From contig NZ_JAOWPS010000001.1 in assembly GCF_025753795.1 (NCBI RefSeq), positions 1,949,937-2,013,936 of the forward strand: a DNA stretch of 64,000 nt. Reading direction: 5' to 3'. The notes beneath the pieces are model-generated. The model had not been told where the DNA came from. It did not search any database and saw only the letters and a program-made list of their open reading frames with translations. Source of the stretch: Mesorhizobium sp. YC-39. Lineage in GTDB: Bacteria; Pseudomonadota; Alphaproteobacteria; Rhizobiales; Rhizobiaceae. The position numbers were made by a program, and so were the translations under genes. Each line of letters starts with the position of its first letter. Position 1 is the first letter of the stretch. Of the stretch, positions 1-8,156 are shown piece by piece.

Positions 1-1200
1 GAGCGGGTTGATATGTGCGAAGCCCTCATAGGGCGAGGACGGCTGTCCCCACAGCATGAAGCCCGCCACGACGACGCCGAGGAACCCGCCATAGCCGTGC
101 ACGGCAACGGCGCCCACCGCATCGTCGATCTTGAAGCGGCGCTCGACGAAATAGTGCAGCTTGTAGCAGATGCTAGGCACGATCGCGCCGATCAGCAGCG
201 CCTGGATCGGATGATAGAGGTCGTTGCCGGCCGAGGCCGAAATAACGCCGCAAAGTCCCATCGAGAACGTCCAGAAGGGATCGCCTTTCGAAACGATGTA
301 GCCGGCCATCATGCCGCCTGACAGCGACATCAGGAAGTTGAAGGTGATCGCCGAGAGCGTGGTCGGCCCGAGATAGATATTGGTCGCCGTCCAGGTCTCG
401 CCGGTGATCTGGCCGGCGATCGTGGCCGGGCTTATCAGCGGAATGTTGCATGCGGCATAGAAGCCCCAGAAACCGGTATAGATCAGGAACAGCCCAATCG
501 TGACCAGCCAGACATTGTGGGGCGGGATATCTCGGGCCGTGCCGTCGGGCCTGAACTTGCCGATGCGCGGTCCGAGCACGATGAGGAAGGCGAGCGCCGC
601 ACCGCCGGCGATCGCATGCACGACTCCCGATGCATAGGCGTCGTGATAGCCCCAGAGCTTCACCATCCATCCTTGCGGATGCCAGCCCCAGGACGCGTCG
701 AGAATCCACAGCACCGAACCGACCAGCACCGCGACGATCCAGAACGCACCTGAGCGCGCGCGCTCTATGATAGCACCGGAGACGATCGACGCCGTGGTGA
801 TGGAGAACAGCAGGAAGGCGCCCCAGAACACGCCGTTGAGGCGGTGCCACAGCGCGGCGTCGGTAGGCGTGACCCCCGTCTCTCCCGGATTGACGCCGGA
901 AAGATGAGTGCCCATCAGCGGGTTCCACGGCTCGGCGAAAGGTGCCGTGACAAGTCCGCCTGCGATGCCCGGCCCGTTGGGGAATCCGAAATAGATCCAC
1001 CAGCCGAAAAAATAGAACGTGACCGTGACGAGCGGGATCGCCATCGCGTTCTTCATGAGCGTTTTCAGGTGATTGCGCCGACGTGACACCCCCACCTCGT
1101 ACGTGCAGAACCCGACATGGATGAGGAACATCATGACGATGGTCACCCAATAATAGAATTCCGTGAAAATGGTCGTTAGAGCGTTGAGATTCCCTTCCAT
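1..1200 (-). CDS. amt: Ammonium transporter (Amt family), 3' end cut by window edge
   Basis: Inner-membrane channel that conducts ammonium/ammonia. The frame is open through all 400 codons to the window edge, so only the C-terminal tail is missing (E. coli AmtB is about 428 aa). The twin pore histidines of the family are visible: His195 in SGVVHAIAGG and His368 in AVHGYGGFLG. About ten hydrophobic segments precede the cut. The start is the ATG at 1198-1200, preceded by GGAGGGG. It is divergent from the dimethylamine monooxygenase operon. Coupling to ammonium released or wasted during methylamine use is plausible but inferred. No glnK is visible because the window ends. Confidence 0.93.
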   Translation of the reverse strand, partial: MEGNLNALTTIFTEFYYWVTIVMMFLIHVGFCTYEVGVSRRRNHLKTLMKNAMAIPLVTVTFYFFGWWIYFGFPNGPGIAGGLVTAPFAEPWNPLMGTHLSGVNPGETGVTPTDAALWHRLNGVFWGAFLLFSITTASIVSGAIIERARSGAFWIVAVLVGSVLWILDASWGWHPQGWMVKLWGYHDAYASGVVHAIAGGAALAFLIVLGPRIGKFRPDGTARDIPPHNVWLVTIGLFLIYTGFWGFYAACNIPLISPATIAGQITGETWTATNIYLGPTTLSAITFNFLMSLSGGMMAGYIVSKGDPFWTFSMGLCGVISASAGNDLYHPIQALLIGAIVPSICYKLHYFVERRFKIDDAVGAVAVHGYGGFLGVVVAGFMLWGQPSSPYEGFAHINPL

Positions 1201-1368
1201 TTCATGTCCCCTCCGTTCAGTTGCACTCCTTGCCTCTCAGTAAAACTTTTTGCATCTTAGTATTGCGCGCTTTTAGAGTTTTGAGTCAATATGGCGCCGT
1301 CCGTCGCGTGGCCTCCAGTGCCCTGAAACGGCGAAACGTCGGCAATTGTGTTGAGGAGAAACAAGCCC

Positions 1369-2502
1369 ATGACGGCATCCTGGAGATTTTCGACCCTGGC
1401 GGACCGCCACCGCGCGCTCGGCTCGAAGCTCGAAGACTGGAGCGGGATGGGAACCGCCTGGACCTACGACAAGGATGCCGACGAGGAGTACATCGCCATC
1501 CGCACCAAGGCCGGACTGATGGACGTCTCCGGCCTGAAGAAGGTCCACATCACCGGGCCGCACGCCTCGCACCTGATCGACTTGGCGACAACGCGCGACG
1601 TGGAAAAAATCTATCCCGGCAAGTCGGCCTATGCCTGCATGCTGAACGAGGCCGGCAAATTCACCGACGACTGCATCATCTACCGCATCAGTCCCAACAG
1701 CTGGATGGTTGTGCACGGCTCCGGCACCGGCCATGAGGAGCTGCAGCGCGCTTCCGTCGGGCGCGACGTCTCGCTGCGCTTCGACGACAATCTGCACGAT
1801 CTGTCGCTGCAGGGACCGACCGCTGTCGACTATCTGGCCAAGCATGTGCCCGGAATTCGCGACCTCAACTATTTCCACCACATGCAGACGCAACTCTTCG
1901 GTCTTCCGGTGATGATCTCGCGCACCGGCTATACCGGCGAGCGCGGCTACGAGATCTTCTGCCGCGGCCAGGACGCCGGCATGATCTGGGACAGGATTCT
2001 CGATGAGGGCAAGGGCGCCGGCATCATCCCTTGCCGCTTCACCACGCTCGATATGCTGCGCGTCGAAAGCTACCTGCTGTTTTATCCCTACGACAATTCC
2101 CAAAAGTATCCGTTCGACAATGAAGGCCCCGGCGACACGCTGTGGGAGCTCGGCCTCGACTTCACCGTCAGCCCCGGCAAGACCGGCTTTCGCGGCGCCG
2201 AGGAGCATTACCGCCTCAAGGGCAAGGAGCGCTTCAAGATCTTCGGCGTGCTGCTCGACGGCAAGGAGCCGGCCGACGAAGGCGCGCCGGTCTATCGCGG
2301 CGACAAAAAGGTCGGCGTGGTGACTTGCGCCATGTATTCGCCGCTGGTCAAGAAATCGATGGGCATCGCCCGGCTCGACGTCGACTGCGCCGTCCAGGGC
2401 ACCAAGCTCGAGATCCGCAACGAGAGCGGGGCGATCAAGGCGACGGCGCAGCCATTGCCGTTCGATGACCCCAAGAAGACCAAGCGCACCGCGAAAGGTT
2501 GA
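1369..2502 (+). CDS. dmmD: GcvT-like folate-dependent aminomethyltransferase subunit of dimethylamine monooxygenase
   Basis: A 377-aa GcvT-family protein. The conserved blocks are DVSGLKKVHITGPHA, the RD...PGK...Y...LNEAGKFTDD stretch near residues 74-105, and TGYTGERGYEIF near residue 190. In this setting the role would be to capture the formaldehyde or methylene unit from N-demethylation onto tetrahydrofolate. The start is the ATG at 1369 behind GAGGAGA. It heads a four-gene operon (GcvT-like, zinc ribbon, reductase, heme N-demethylase) matching the order reported for marine dmmDABC and for the heme-dependent oxidative N-demethylase (HODM). The symbol is assigned from gene order and family, not from a search. 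Confidence 0.8.
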   Translation: MTASWRFSTLADRHRALGSKLEDWSGMGTAWTYDKDADEEYIAIRTKAGLMDVSGLKKVHITGPHASHLIDLATTRDVEKIYPGKSAYACMLNEAGKFTDDCIIYRISPNSWMVVHGSGTGHEELQRASVGRDVSLRFDDNLHDLSLQGPTAVDYLAKHVPGIRDLNYFHHMQTQLFGLPVMISRTGYTGERGYEIFCRGQDAGMIWDRILDEGKGAGIIPCRFTTLDMLRVESYLLFYPYDNSQKYPFDNEGPGDTLWELGLDFTVSPGKTGFRGAEEHYRLKGKERFKIFGVLLDGKEPADEGAPVYRGDKKVGVVTCAMYSPLVKKSMGIARLDVDCAVQGTKLEIRNESGAIKATAQPLPFDDPKKTKRTAKG

Positions 2503-2542
2503 GGCATAGCCAACGGCGAGGGGTTCGAGGCATAAAGAGAGA

Positions 2543-3139
2543 ATGGCAGCGAAAAGCATCATCAGCCGGCCGGTTTACGGGACCTTGTCTCCGCAGCCCG
2601 GCAAGCATCATCTTTTCATCGCGGATACCGAGGGGGCGCTTGCGATCACCGATATGGCTAGGACGGCCCCGGCCAGTTTCTTCGACGGAGCCGAGATCGT
2701 CTTCATTCCTGGCCCCGGCCGCAAACATGTCGCTGCCCTTGAAGCACTAAGGCCCGCCCAGTTCCACGAGGCACCGTCCTTCGCCAGCCTGCTGCCGCGA
2801 TTGAGGCAGACGCTGGCCAACGCGCATATGGGCTTGCGCCTCTATCTCGCCGGCACCGAAGGGTTGATCGGCCAGGCCATGCAAGTCGCGCTCGAAGCCG
2901 GCATCGACCATACTTCGATCCAGACCGAACATCGCGGCTCGCTGGCGCGGCGCATGCAGTGTGTCCATTGCAAGGGCATCACCGAAAACGTGACGACCCA
3001 GCCAGCGATCTGTTCGCATTGTGGCCTGCTTCTTCTGGTACGCGATCATTACTCGCGGCGTCTTGCGGCCTTCCAGGGGGTCTGCATCAATGCCGAGGAT
3101 CGCAGCGAAATCCCTCCCATGGAGGAGATCTTTCGATGA
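2543..3139 (+). CDS. dmmA: Dimethylamine monooxygenase DmmA-like zinc-ribbon subunit
   Basis: A 198-aa cytoplasmic protein with no membrane segment. The N-terminal 120 residues have no motif I recognise. The C-terminal part carries a Cys4 zinc ribbon, Cys140-x2-Cys143 and Cys157-x2-Cys160. Its size and position between the GcvT-like and reductase genes match the subunit annotated DmmA in marine methylotrophic bacteria; its precise job in the complex is not clear from sequence. It begins 40 nt after dmmD, and its stop overlaps the next start (ATGA), so translation is coupled to the reductase. Confidence 0.75.
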   Translation: MAAKSIISRPVYGTLSPQPGKHHLFIADTEGALAITDMARTAPASFFDGAEIVFIPGPGRKHVAALEALRPAQFHEAPSFASLLPRLRQTLANAHMGLRLYLAGTEGLIGQAMQVALEAGIDHTSIQTEHRGSLARRMQCVHCKGITENVTTQPAICSHCGLLLLVRDHYSRRLAAFQGVCINAEDRSEIPPMEEIFR

Positions 3140-4101
3140 GCACCGGCACCACCAAGCTTGACGTCGTGGTCAGCGACGTCGTCCCGGTCAACGATCTGGT
3201 GACGCGCTTCCATTTTCGCCGGCGTGACGGTGAGCTCTTGCCGACATTTTCCGGTGGCGCCCATGTCGTGGTCGAGATGCGCGATGGCGAACGCACCAGG
3301 CTCAATCCCTACTCGCTGATGGGCTCGCCGCTCAATACCAGCGAATACACGATCTCGGTGCGGCGCGACGATGTCGGCCGCGGCGGCTCGCTGTTCATGC
3401 ACCGGAGCGTCAAGCCGGGCCTGGAGATGGTGATCAGCTATCCGGTCAACCTGTTCTCGCTCGACCTCAGGGCAAAAAAGCATCTCATGCTGGCCGGCGG
3501 CATCGGCATCACCCCGTTCATGGCGCAGACCGCGCAGCTGGCGGCGGAAGGCGGTAACTTTGAGCTGCACTACACTTGCCGCACCGCCTCGCTCGGCACC
3601 TATGCCGACGTGCTGAGAGAGCGTTACGACCGCCGGGTCAGGCTCTATCACGACGACCGCGACGAGCGCATCGAACTCGACCGGCTGTTGTCCTCGCAGC
3701 CGCTCGGCACGCATCTCTATGTCTGCGGTCCGTCCGGCATGATCGGCTGGGTGCGCGACCGCGCAGCCAGCCTCGGCTGGCCGGCGGAGACCGTGCATTT
3801 CGAGCATTTCGCGGCACCGCAGCCCGGCGCGCCGTTCGACGTGGAGCTTGCCGTCAGTGGCAAGACGATCCGCGTCGACGAGCAGCAGAGTCTGCTCGAA
3901 GCGATCGAAGCGGCGGGCGTCGATCCGCCCTATCTCTGTCGCGGCGGTGTCTGCGGCCAGTGCGAAACCAACGTCATCTCGCATGACGGCAAATTCATCC
4001 ACAACGATCACTGGCTGAGCGAGGAAGAGCACCGATCCTGCAACAAGATCATGCCTTGCGTATCGCGCTTCGAGGGCAGGTCGCTGGTGTTGGAAAGATA
4101 G
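3136..4101 (+). CDS. dmmB: Dimethylamine monooxygenase reductase subunit (flavin + [2Fe-2S], phthalate-dioxygenase-reductase type)
   Basis: A 321-aa electron-transfer subunit that would pass NAD(P)H electrons to the heme N-demethylase. Order of parts: a flavin-binding barrel with RLNPYSLMG at residues 55-63, a nucleotide-binding domain with LAGGIGITPF at 119-128 and YVCGPSGM at 195-202, and a plant-type [2Fe-2S] domain with Cys268-x4-Cys273-x2-Cys276 and a fourth ligand at Cys302 or Cys308. This is the one-piece VanB/PDR layout. An upstream in-frame ATG exists at 2959 but lies inside dmmA. The ATG at 3136, behind GGAGGAGA and overlapping the dmmA stop, is the real start. Confidence 0.85.
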   Translation: MSTGTTKLDVVVSDVVPVNDLVTRFHFRRRDGELLPTFSGGAHVVVEMRDGERTRLNPYSLMGSPLNTSEYTISVRRDDVGRGGSLFMHRSVKPGLEMVISYPVNLFSLDLRAKKHLMLAGGIGITPFMAQTAQLAAEGGNFELHYTCRTASLGTYADVLRERYDRRVRLYHDDRDERIELDRLLSSQPLGTHLYVCGPSGMIGWVRDRAASLGWPAETVHFEHFAAPQPGAPFDVELAVSGKTIRVDEQQSLLEAIEAAGVDPPYLCRGGVCGQCETNVISHDGKFIHNDHWLSEEEHRSCNKIMPCVSRFEGRSLVLER

Positions 4102-4110
4102 GAGGCGAGC

Positions 4111-5151
4111 TTGGGCATCACCTTTCGCAAGGAAACGTTCCGCGACGACTTCACCTTCAGGAACAGTCCGGAGCACATCAGGCGGTTTCCGTTCCCGTTC
4201 CACGAAGACAGCTACATGTATGCGGTCAACATCGAGCCGCATGTCGTCGGGCCGAAGGGCAGCGTGCTGGAGAACCTGATCGACGTCGACGAACACTATG
4301 TCGCCGAGATGCAGGACCGTGCGCTGGTGCTGGCCGAGGATCCGCTGCGCTGCCAGTCGCTGCCGCACATGACGCTGGCCGGCTGGGACCTGCTCGAACT
4401 CCTGATGGAACAGCAGGCGCTGGGCTATCCCGAGCATTTCACGCTGACGCGTGATGGCGACAAATGGCGCTGGATCAACCGGCCGCTCGGCATCGACGAC
4501 AGCTTCACCTTTGGCGATACTTCGACACTGCCCTATGGCCCGATGGAATACATCACGCGTCAGAGCCAGGGCGATTTCTGCATCCTCGACCAGCGCGACG
4601 GCAATCTGTGGATGGATGCCGGCATGGTCACCACCCAGGCCGACTGGTCGCTCGATTTCGACATCGGCATGAACTTTTTCGAATGGCACGCGCCGGTGCC
4701 GCTAGCGCATGAGAAGGGGATTTTCATCCGGGCGCTGAAATTCCTCACCAACATCCAGCAGGGCAAGCCGGCGCGCCGCCTGAACTGGACCATGACCATC
4801 AATCCGCGGCTCGACACCAGCCCGGAAAATTATCACAAATGGGGACCGGACCGGACGACGGTGACGCCGGAGAATGTCGGCGACAAGGTGCATCTGCGCG
4901 TCGAGCTGCAAAGCTTCTGGCGCTTGCCCCGCTCGAACGGCATCGTCTTCCCGATCCGCTGCTACCTGATCAAGATGGACGAACTGGTGACGCAGCCGAA
5001 ATGGGCGCGCCGCCTGCACCGCGTGATCCGCGACCTGCCCGAGGAACTCGCCACCTACAAGGGCCTGACGCGCTATCGCCCGACACTGGTCGAATGGCTG
5101 TCGAAGCTGGATGACGGCAGCCCGACATCTGCAGGCTTCGGGCCGGATTAA
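4111..5151 (+). CDS. dmmC: Heme-dependent oxidative N-demethylase catalytic subunit (DUF3445/HODM alpha family)
   Basis: A 346-aa soluble protein of the DUF3445 family, the heme-binding PAS-fold subunit that oxidatively demethylates dimethylamine to methylamine and formaldehyde. Family-typical stretches include FPFHEDSYMYAVNIEP near residue 31, the tryptophan-rich core around LWMDAGMVTTQADWSLD, and EWHAPVP. The start is a TTG at 4111 with GGAGG five bases upstream, nine nucleotides after the dmmB stop. Its TAA stop (5149-5151) is also the first three bases of a 146-bp palindromic element. Assignment to dimethylamine, rather than another secondary amine, rests on the company of tmm and the TMAO transporter. 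Confidence 0.82.
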   Translation: MGITFRKETFRDDFTFRNSPEHIRRFPFPFHEDSYMYAVNIEPHVVGPKGSVLENLIDVDEHYVAEMQDRALVLAEDPLRCQSLPHMTLAGWDLLELLMEQQALGYPEHFTLTRDGDKWRWINRPLGIDDSFTFGDTSTLPYGPMEYITRQSQGDFCILDQRDGNLWMDAGMVTTQADWSLDFDIGMNFFEWHAPVPLAHEKGIFIRALKFLTNIQQGKPARRLNWTMTINPRLDTSPENYHKWGPDRTTVTPENVGDKVHLRVELQSFWRLPRSNGIVFPIRCYLIKMDELVTQPKWARRLHRVIRDLPEELATYKGLTRYRPTLVEWLSKLDDGSPTSAGFGPD

Positions 5152-5294
5152 GGTGTGCTGACATTCAGGTCAGGCCGAGCCGAAAATGGTGGCTTCCGAG
5201 AACCGGAGCGGAGGGTACTTTTCGTACGTGAGCACCGGAAGCGTAGGAAGCCGCCATTTGCAGGCCGGCCTCACCTGAATGTCAGTACACCTTA
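5149..5294. repeat. 146-bp imperfect palindrome (RIME/MITE-like intergenic element)
   Basis: The arms of about 49 bases, starting TAAGGTGTGCTGACATTCAG on the left and TAAGGTGTACTGACATTCAG read inward from the right, match at most positions. An asymmetric centre of about 48 bases contains TTTTCGTACG. It fills the whole gap between two convergent genes, and the terminal TAA of each arm is the stop codon of the gene beside it. It could act as a bidirectional terminator. The shape resembles rhizobial intergenic mosaic elements, but the family name is inferred. Confidence 0.85.
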
Positions 5295-6008
5295 GCCCGC
5301 GCTGTTTTGCGGATAGCAGATGATCGAGAGGTAGCGCATCGGCAGAACCGTCAGCACTTCGGGCCCATGCGGGGCGTCGGCGTCGAAGAACAGGCTGTCG
5401 CCGGGCTTCATTGGATAGAGATTGCTGCCATGCCGGTAAGTAACCTCGCCTTCGAGCATATAGAGGAACTCCATGCCCTCATGCTGGAAGGTCGGGAACA
5501 CATCGGAATCCTCGGTCAGCGTGATCAGATAAGGTTCGACGACCACGCCGCTGGTGTTGGAGCCGATATGGCCAAGCAGATTGTACTGATGGCCGGCACG
5601 CGTGCCGCGGCGCTCGACGTCGAGGCCTTCGCCGGCCTTGACGAAGACAGCACTTCGCTCCTCCTCGAAGCGCCGGAAGAAGGCGGTGACGGGAACGCCG
5701 AGCGCTCGCGACAGCGCCTGCAAAGTGGTCAGTGATGGCGAGGTGATGCCGTTCTCGATCTTCGATAGCATGCCCAGCGAAATGTCGGTGGCGACCGCGA
5801 GGTCGGCGACGGTGATGCCAAGCTTCTTGCGGAACGCCCGCACCTCGCGGCCGATCGCGACTTCTAGCACTTTTTCACGGGTGTCGCGAATGGCGTGCGG
5901 GTTTTGGGTCAGCGGCGTGCGGATGGTTCGCCCGTCGGCGGCCTTCGGCAATGGCTTGGCCTTGGCCGCGGTGATGCCAGGCTTGGAATCTGAAGACTTT
6001 TTCGCCAT
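5292..6008 (-). CDS. XRE-family transcriptional regulator with C-terminal cupin
   Basis: A 238-aa regulator. Residues 1-45 form a Lys/Ala-rich tail. Residues 51-112 form an XRE helix-turn-helix (GREVRAFRKKLGITVADLAVATDISLG). Residues 155-232 form a small cupin sensor domain with FQHEGMEFLYMLEGEV. It is divergent from tmm and convergent with dmmDABC, so control of the methylated-amine genes is the natural guess. The ligand could be an amine or its product, but nothing in the sequence fixes this. The stop codon lies in the end of the 146-bp palindrome. The start ATG at 6008 has no strong ribosome site. Confidence 0.88.
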   Translation of the reverse strand: MAKKSSDSKPGITAAKAKPLPKAADGRTIRTPLTQNPHAIRDTREKVLEVAIGREVRAFRKKLGITVADLAVATDISLGMLSKIENGITSPSLTTLQALSRALGVPVTAFFRRFEEERSAVFVKAGEGLDVERRGTRAGHQYNLLGHIGSNTSGVVVEPYLITLTEDSDVFPTFQHEGMEFLYMLEGEVTYRHGSNLYPMKPGDSLFFDADAPHGPEVLTVLPMRYLSIICYPQNSAG

Positions 6009-6037
6009 GTCGCCGCCCCCGAACCCTGTGGATTTAT

Positions 6038-6052
6038 TTCACTCAAGGTGAA
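6038..6052. promoter_or_regulatory. Inverted repeat TTCAC-N5-GTGAA in the regulator/tmm intergenic region
   Basis: The 346-bp gap 6009-6354 separates the XRE-cupin gene from tmm. This perfect 5+5 palindrome lies 30 bp upstream of the regulator start and is a candidate autoregulatory operator. The gap also holds a possible tmm promoter (TTGACA at 6192-6197, weak TACTGT 16 bp on) and a REP-like palindrome at 6248-6316. I see no gene in it. Confidence 0.4.
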
Positions 6053-6191
6053 CATATTCGTTGCCGATACATGAGCGCAACCGCCGCAACAAGCCCTGCG
6101 TGGCGGATTGCCCGGTTTTCCCGATGTTTGGTCCGCGACCGCTTTTCCCCGAAAGTTGCAATCGCGCAACGCTGTTTCGACGCAAGACCTG

Positions 6192-6219
6192 TTGACAGCA
6201 CGGGAGCGCCAATTACTGT
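6192..6219 (+). promoter_or_regulatory. Candidate sigma-70 promoter for tmm
   Basis: TTGACA at 6192-6197 is followed after 16 bp by TACTGT at 6214-6219. The -35 hexamer is perfect and the -10 matches at three of six positions. It lies 135 bp upstream of the tmm ATG, so the leader would include the REP-like palindrome at 6248-6316. Confidence 0.3.
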
Positions 6220-6247
6220 CCCTGTCAGTGAAATTTGTTTCGTAAGA

Positions 6248-6316
6248 GCAATTCCAGGAAAAGTGTGAAACGGTTTTCCCGGGAAAAGCTCGTAGGCGCT
6301 TTCCCTTGGGAATTGC
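6248..6316. repeat. REP-like palindrome, copy 1 (GCAATTCC...GGAATTGC)
   Basis: The outer arms GCAATTCC (6248-6255) and GGAATTGC (6309-6316) are perfect. Inside is a second stem, GGAAAA-gtgtgaaacgg-TTTTCC. The core AAAAGTGTGA(A/G)(A/G)CGGTTTTC recurs at 12650-12668, so this is a dispersed extragenic element. It ends 39 bp before the tmm start codon and would be transcribed into the tmm leader. Confidence 0.7.
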
Positions 6317-6354
6317 GTCAAGACAAAAGTCGAAATCAGAACGGGAGGTCCGCA

Positions 6355-7713
6355 ATGAAAAGTCGTGTTGCCGTCATTGGTGCCGGACCGTCTGGTATGG
6401 CCCAACTCAGGGCCTTCAAGTCAGCGGCCGACAAGGGCGCCGATATTCCCGAAATCGTCTGCTTCGAAAAGCAGTCCGACTGGGGCGGCCTGTGGAACTA
6501 CACGTGGCGCACCGGTCTCGACGAGCATGGTGATCCGGTCCACGGCTCGATGTACCGCTACCTCTGGTCGAATGGGCCGAAGGAATGCCTCGAATTCGCC
6601 GATTACACGTTCGAGGAGCATTTCGGCCGGCCGATCGGCTCTTACCCGCCGCGTGCCGTGCTGTGGGACTATATCAAGGGTCGTGTCGAGAAATCCGGCG
6701 TGCGTAAATGGGTGCGCTTCAACAGCCCGGTGCGCATGGTCACTTTCTCGGACCAGACCAAGAAATTCACCGTCACCGCGCATGATCGCGCCAACGACGT
6801 CACTTACTCCGAGGAATTCGACAATGTCGTCGTCGCCTCCGGACATTTCTCCGTACCCAACGTGCCTTATTTCGAGGGCTTCTCGACCTTCAACGGCCGT
6901 ATCCTGCACAGCCATGATTTTCGCGACGCCATGGAATTCAAGGGCAAGGACATACTGATCATCGGCCGTTCCTATTCGGCCGAGGACATCGGTTCGCAAT
7001 GCTACAAATACGGCGCCAAATCCATCACCTCCAGCTATCGCTCCAAGCCGATGGGCTTCAAATGGCCGGAGAACTGGAAGGAAGTGCCACTGCTGCAGAA
7101 GGTCGTCGGCAAGACCGCCCATTTCAAAGATGGCACCACCAGGGATGTCGACGCCATCATCCTGTGCACGGGTTATCTCCACTCCTTCCCCTTCCTCACC
7201 GACGATCTGAAGCTCAAGACCGCCAACCGCATGTGGCCGGACGGTATCTACGAAGGCGTCGTCTGGGAGAAGAATCCGCAGCTGTCCTATATCGGCATGC
7301 AGGACCAGTTCTACACCTTCAACATGTTCGACGCGCAGGCCTGGTTCGCCCGCGACGTCATCATGGGTCGCATCAAGCTGCCGTCGGCCGAGGCGATGGT
7401 GGCGCATGGCGCGAAGTGGCGCGCTCGCGAGGAAACGCTCGAAGATGCCGAGCAGATGATCTGGTTCCAGGGCGACTACACCAAGGAATTGATGGACCAG
7501 ACCGATTATCCCGGCTTCGACGTCGAGGCTGTCAATCAGACCTTCATGGAGTGGGAGCACCACAAGATGGAGAACATCATGACATTCCGCGACAATGCCT
7601 ATCGCTCGCTGATGACCGGCACGATGGCGCCGCTGCACCATACGCCCTGGCTGCAGGCGATGGACGATTCGATGGAGAGCTATCTGGAGGTCAAAGGAGT
7701 CGCGGCGGAGTAG
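6355..7713 (+). CDS. tmm: Trimethylamine monooxygenase (flavin-containing monooxygenase family)
   Basis: A 452-aa FMO that oxidises trimethylamine to TMAO using NADPH and O2. Visible motifs: FAD-binding GAGPSG at residues 9-14, the FMO signature [11 protein letters not shown] at 179-189, and the NADPH site [12 protein letters not shown] at 202-213, in which Tyr207 matches the number of the conserved active-site tyrosine described for bacterial Tmm. Length fits the family (about 445-460 aa). The start is the ATG at 6355 behind GGGAGG; an earlier in-frame start at 6235 would run through the REP-like palindrome. It is flanked by dmm genes, an XRE-cupin regulator and a TMAO-type transporter. Confidence 0.9.
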   Translation: MKSRVAVIGAGPSGMAQLRAFKSAADKGADIPEIVCFEKQSDWGGLWNYTWRTGLDEHGDPVHGSMYRYLWSNGPKECLEFADYTFEEHFGRPIGSYPPRAVLWDYIKGRVEKSGVRKWVRFNSPVRMVTFSDQTKKFTVTAHDRANDVTYSEEFDNVVVASGHFSVPNVPYFEGFSTFNGRILHSHDFRDAMEFKGKDILIIGRSYSAEDIGSQCYKYGAKSITSSYRSKPMGFKWPENWKEVPLLQKVVGKTAHFKDGTTRDVDAIILCTGYLHSFPFLTDDLKLKTANRMWPDGIYEGVVWEKNPQLSYIGMQDQFYTFNMFDAQAWFARDVIMGRIKLPSAEAMVAHGAKWRAREETLEDAEQMIWFQGDYTKELMDQTDYPGFDVEAVNQTFMEWEHHKMENIMTFRDNAYRSLMTGTMAPLHHTPWLQAMDDSMESYLEVKGVAAE

Positions 7714-7743
7714 CGGCTTCCTCGCCGCACCCAAGGGTTCCGA

Positions 7744-8121
7744 TCAAACCGACGCCACGACCCACTCATGGCGGCTCTTGCCATAGACGGACTTTGTTGG
7801 CGCGGGGAATGACGGATCGGCGAAACAGCCGACGGCCACTGCGACCGCCTCCGGTTTTCGTGACGGATACCAGAACACGTTTGAGCCGCACATTCCGCAG
7901 AAATGAAAGGTGATAGGGAAGCCGCTGTCGGAATCGCGCTGGAAAGTCTTGGACGAGCCGCTGATCTCGGTTGCGGCGGCGTCGAAGAAGGCCGCGATCC
8001 CGAATGGGCTGCCGGTCCGACGCTGACAGTCCAGGCAATGGCAAAGCGAGACCATGGCGGGCTCTTGCGGGCAACTTATCTGCAATTGGCCGCAGGTGCA
8101 TCTGGCCATTCTGCTGGTCAT
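7744..8121 (-). CDS. GFA-family (glutathione-dependent formaldehyde-activating-like) zinc protein
   Basis: A 125-aa GFA/CENP-V fold protein. Zinc-ligand cysteines are in place: Cys8-Thr-Cys10, Cys27-His-Cys29, Cys32, and Cys75-Gly-Met-Cys78. Members are linked to formaldehyde and S-hydroxymethylglutathione chemistry, though many have unknown roles. The ATG at 8119-8121 follows AAGGAGAAGGAG. It is the last gene of the tmoX-tmoV-tmoW operon, 35 bp after tmoW, and faces tmm. Since amine N-demethylation releases formaldehyde, the placement suggests detoxification. The same frame stays open far upstream inside tmoW, which can mislead gene callers. Confidence 0.85.
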   Translation of the reverse strand: MTSRMARCTCGQLQISCPQEPAMVSLCHCLDCQRRTGSPFGIAAFFDAAATEISGSSKTFQRDSDSGFPITFHFCGMCGSNVFWYPSRKPEAVAVAVGCFADPSFPAPTKSVYGKSRHEWVVASV

Positions 8122-8156
8122 TCTCCTTCTCCTTTCGGTGGTATCGGCGGTTGAGT

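Noticed and set aside
173..1150. A 325-codon minus-strand frame within the ammonium transporter
   Set aside because: It is out of frame with the Amt sequence, which is continuous over 1-1200 with both pore histidines.
1201..1368. A sigma-54 promoter for the ammonium transporter
   Set aside because: A GGCA...TGC pattern near 1222-1240 on the minus strand has the wrong spacing (GG and GC are not separated by ten bases), so I do not call it.
3049..4689. A 546-codon minus-strand frame opposite dmmB and dmmC
   Set aside because: It is an antisense shadow; dmmB carries flavin, NAD and [2Fe-2S] motifs in order on the plus strand.
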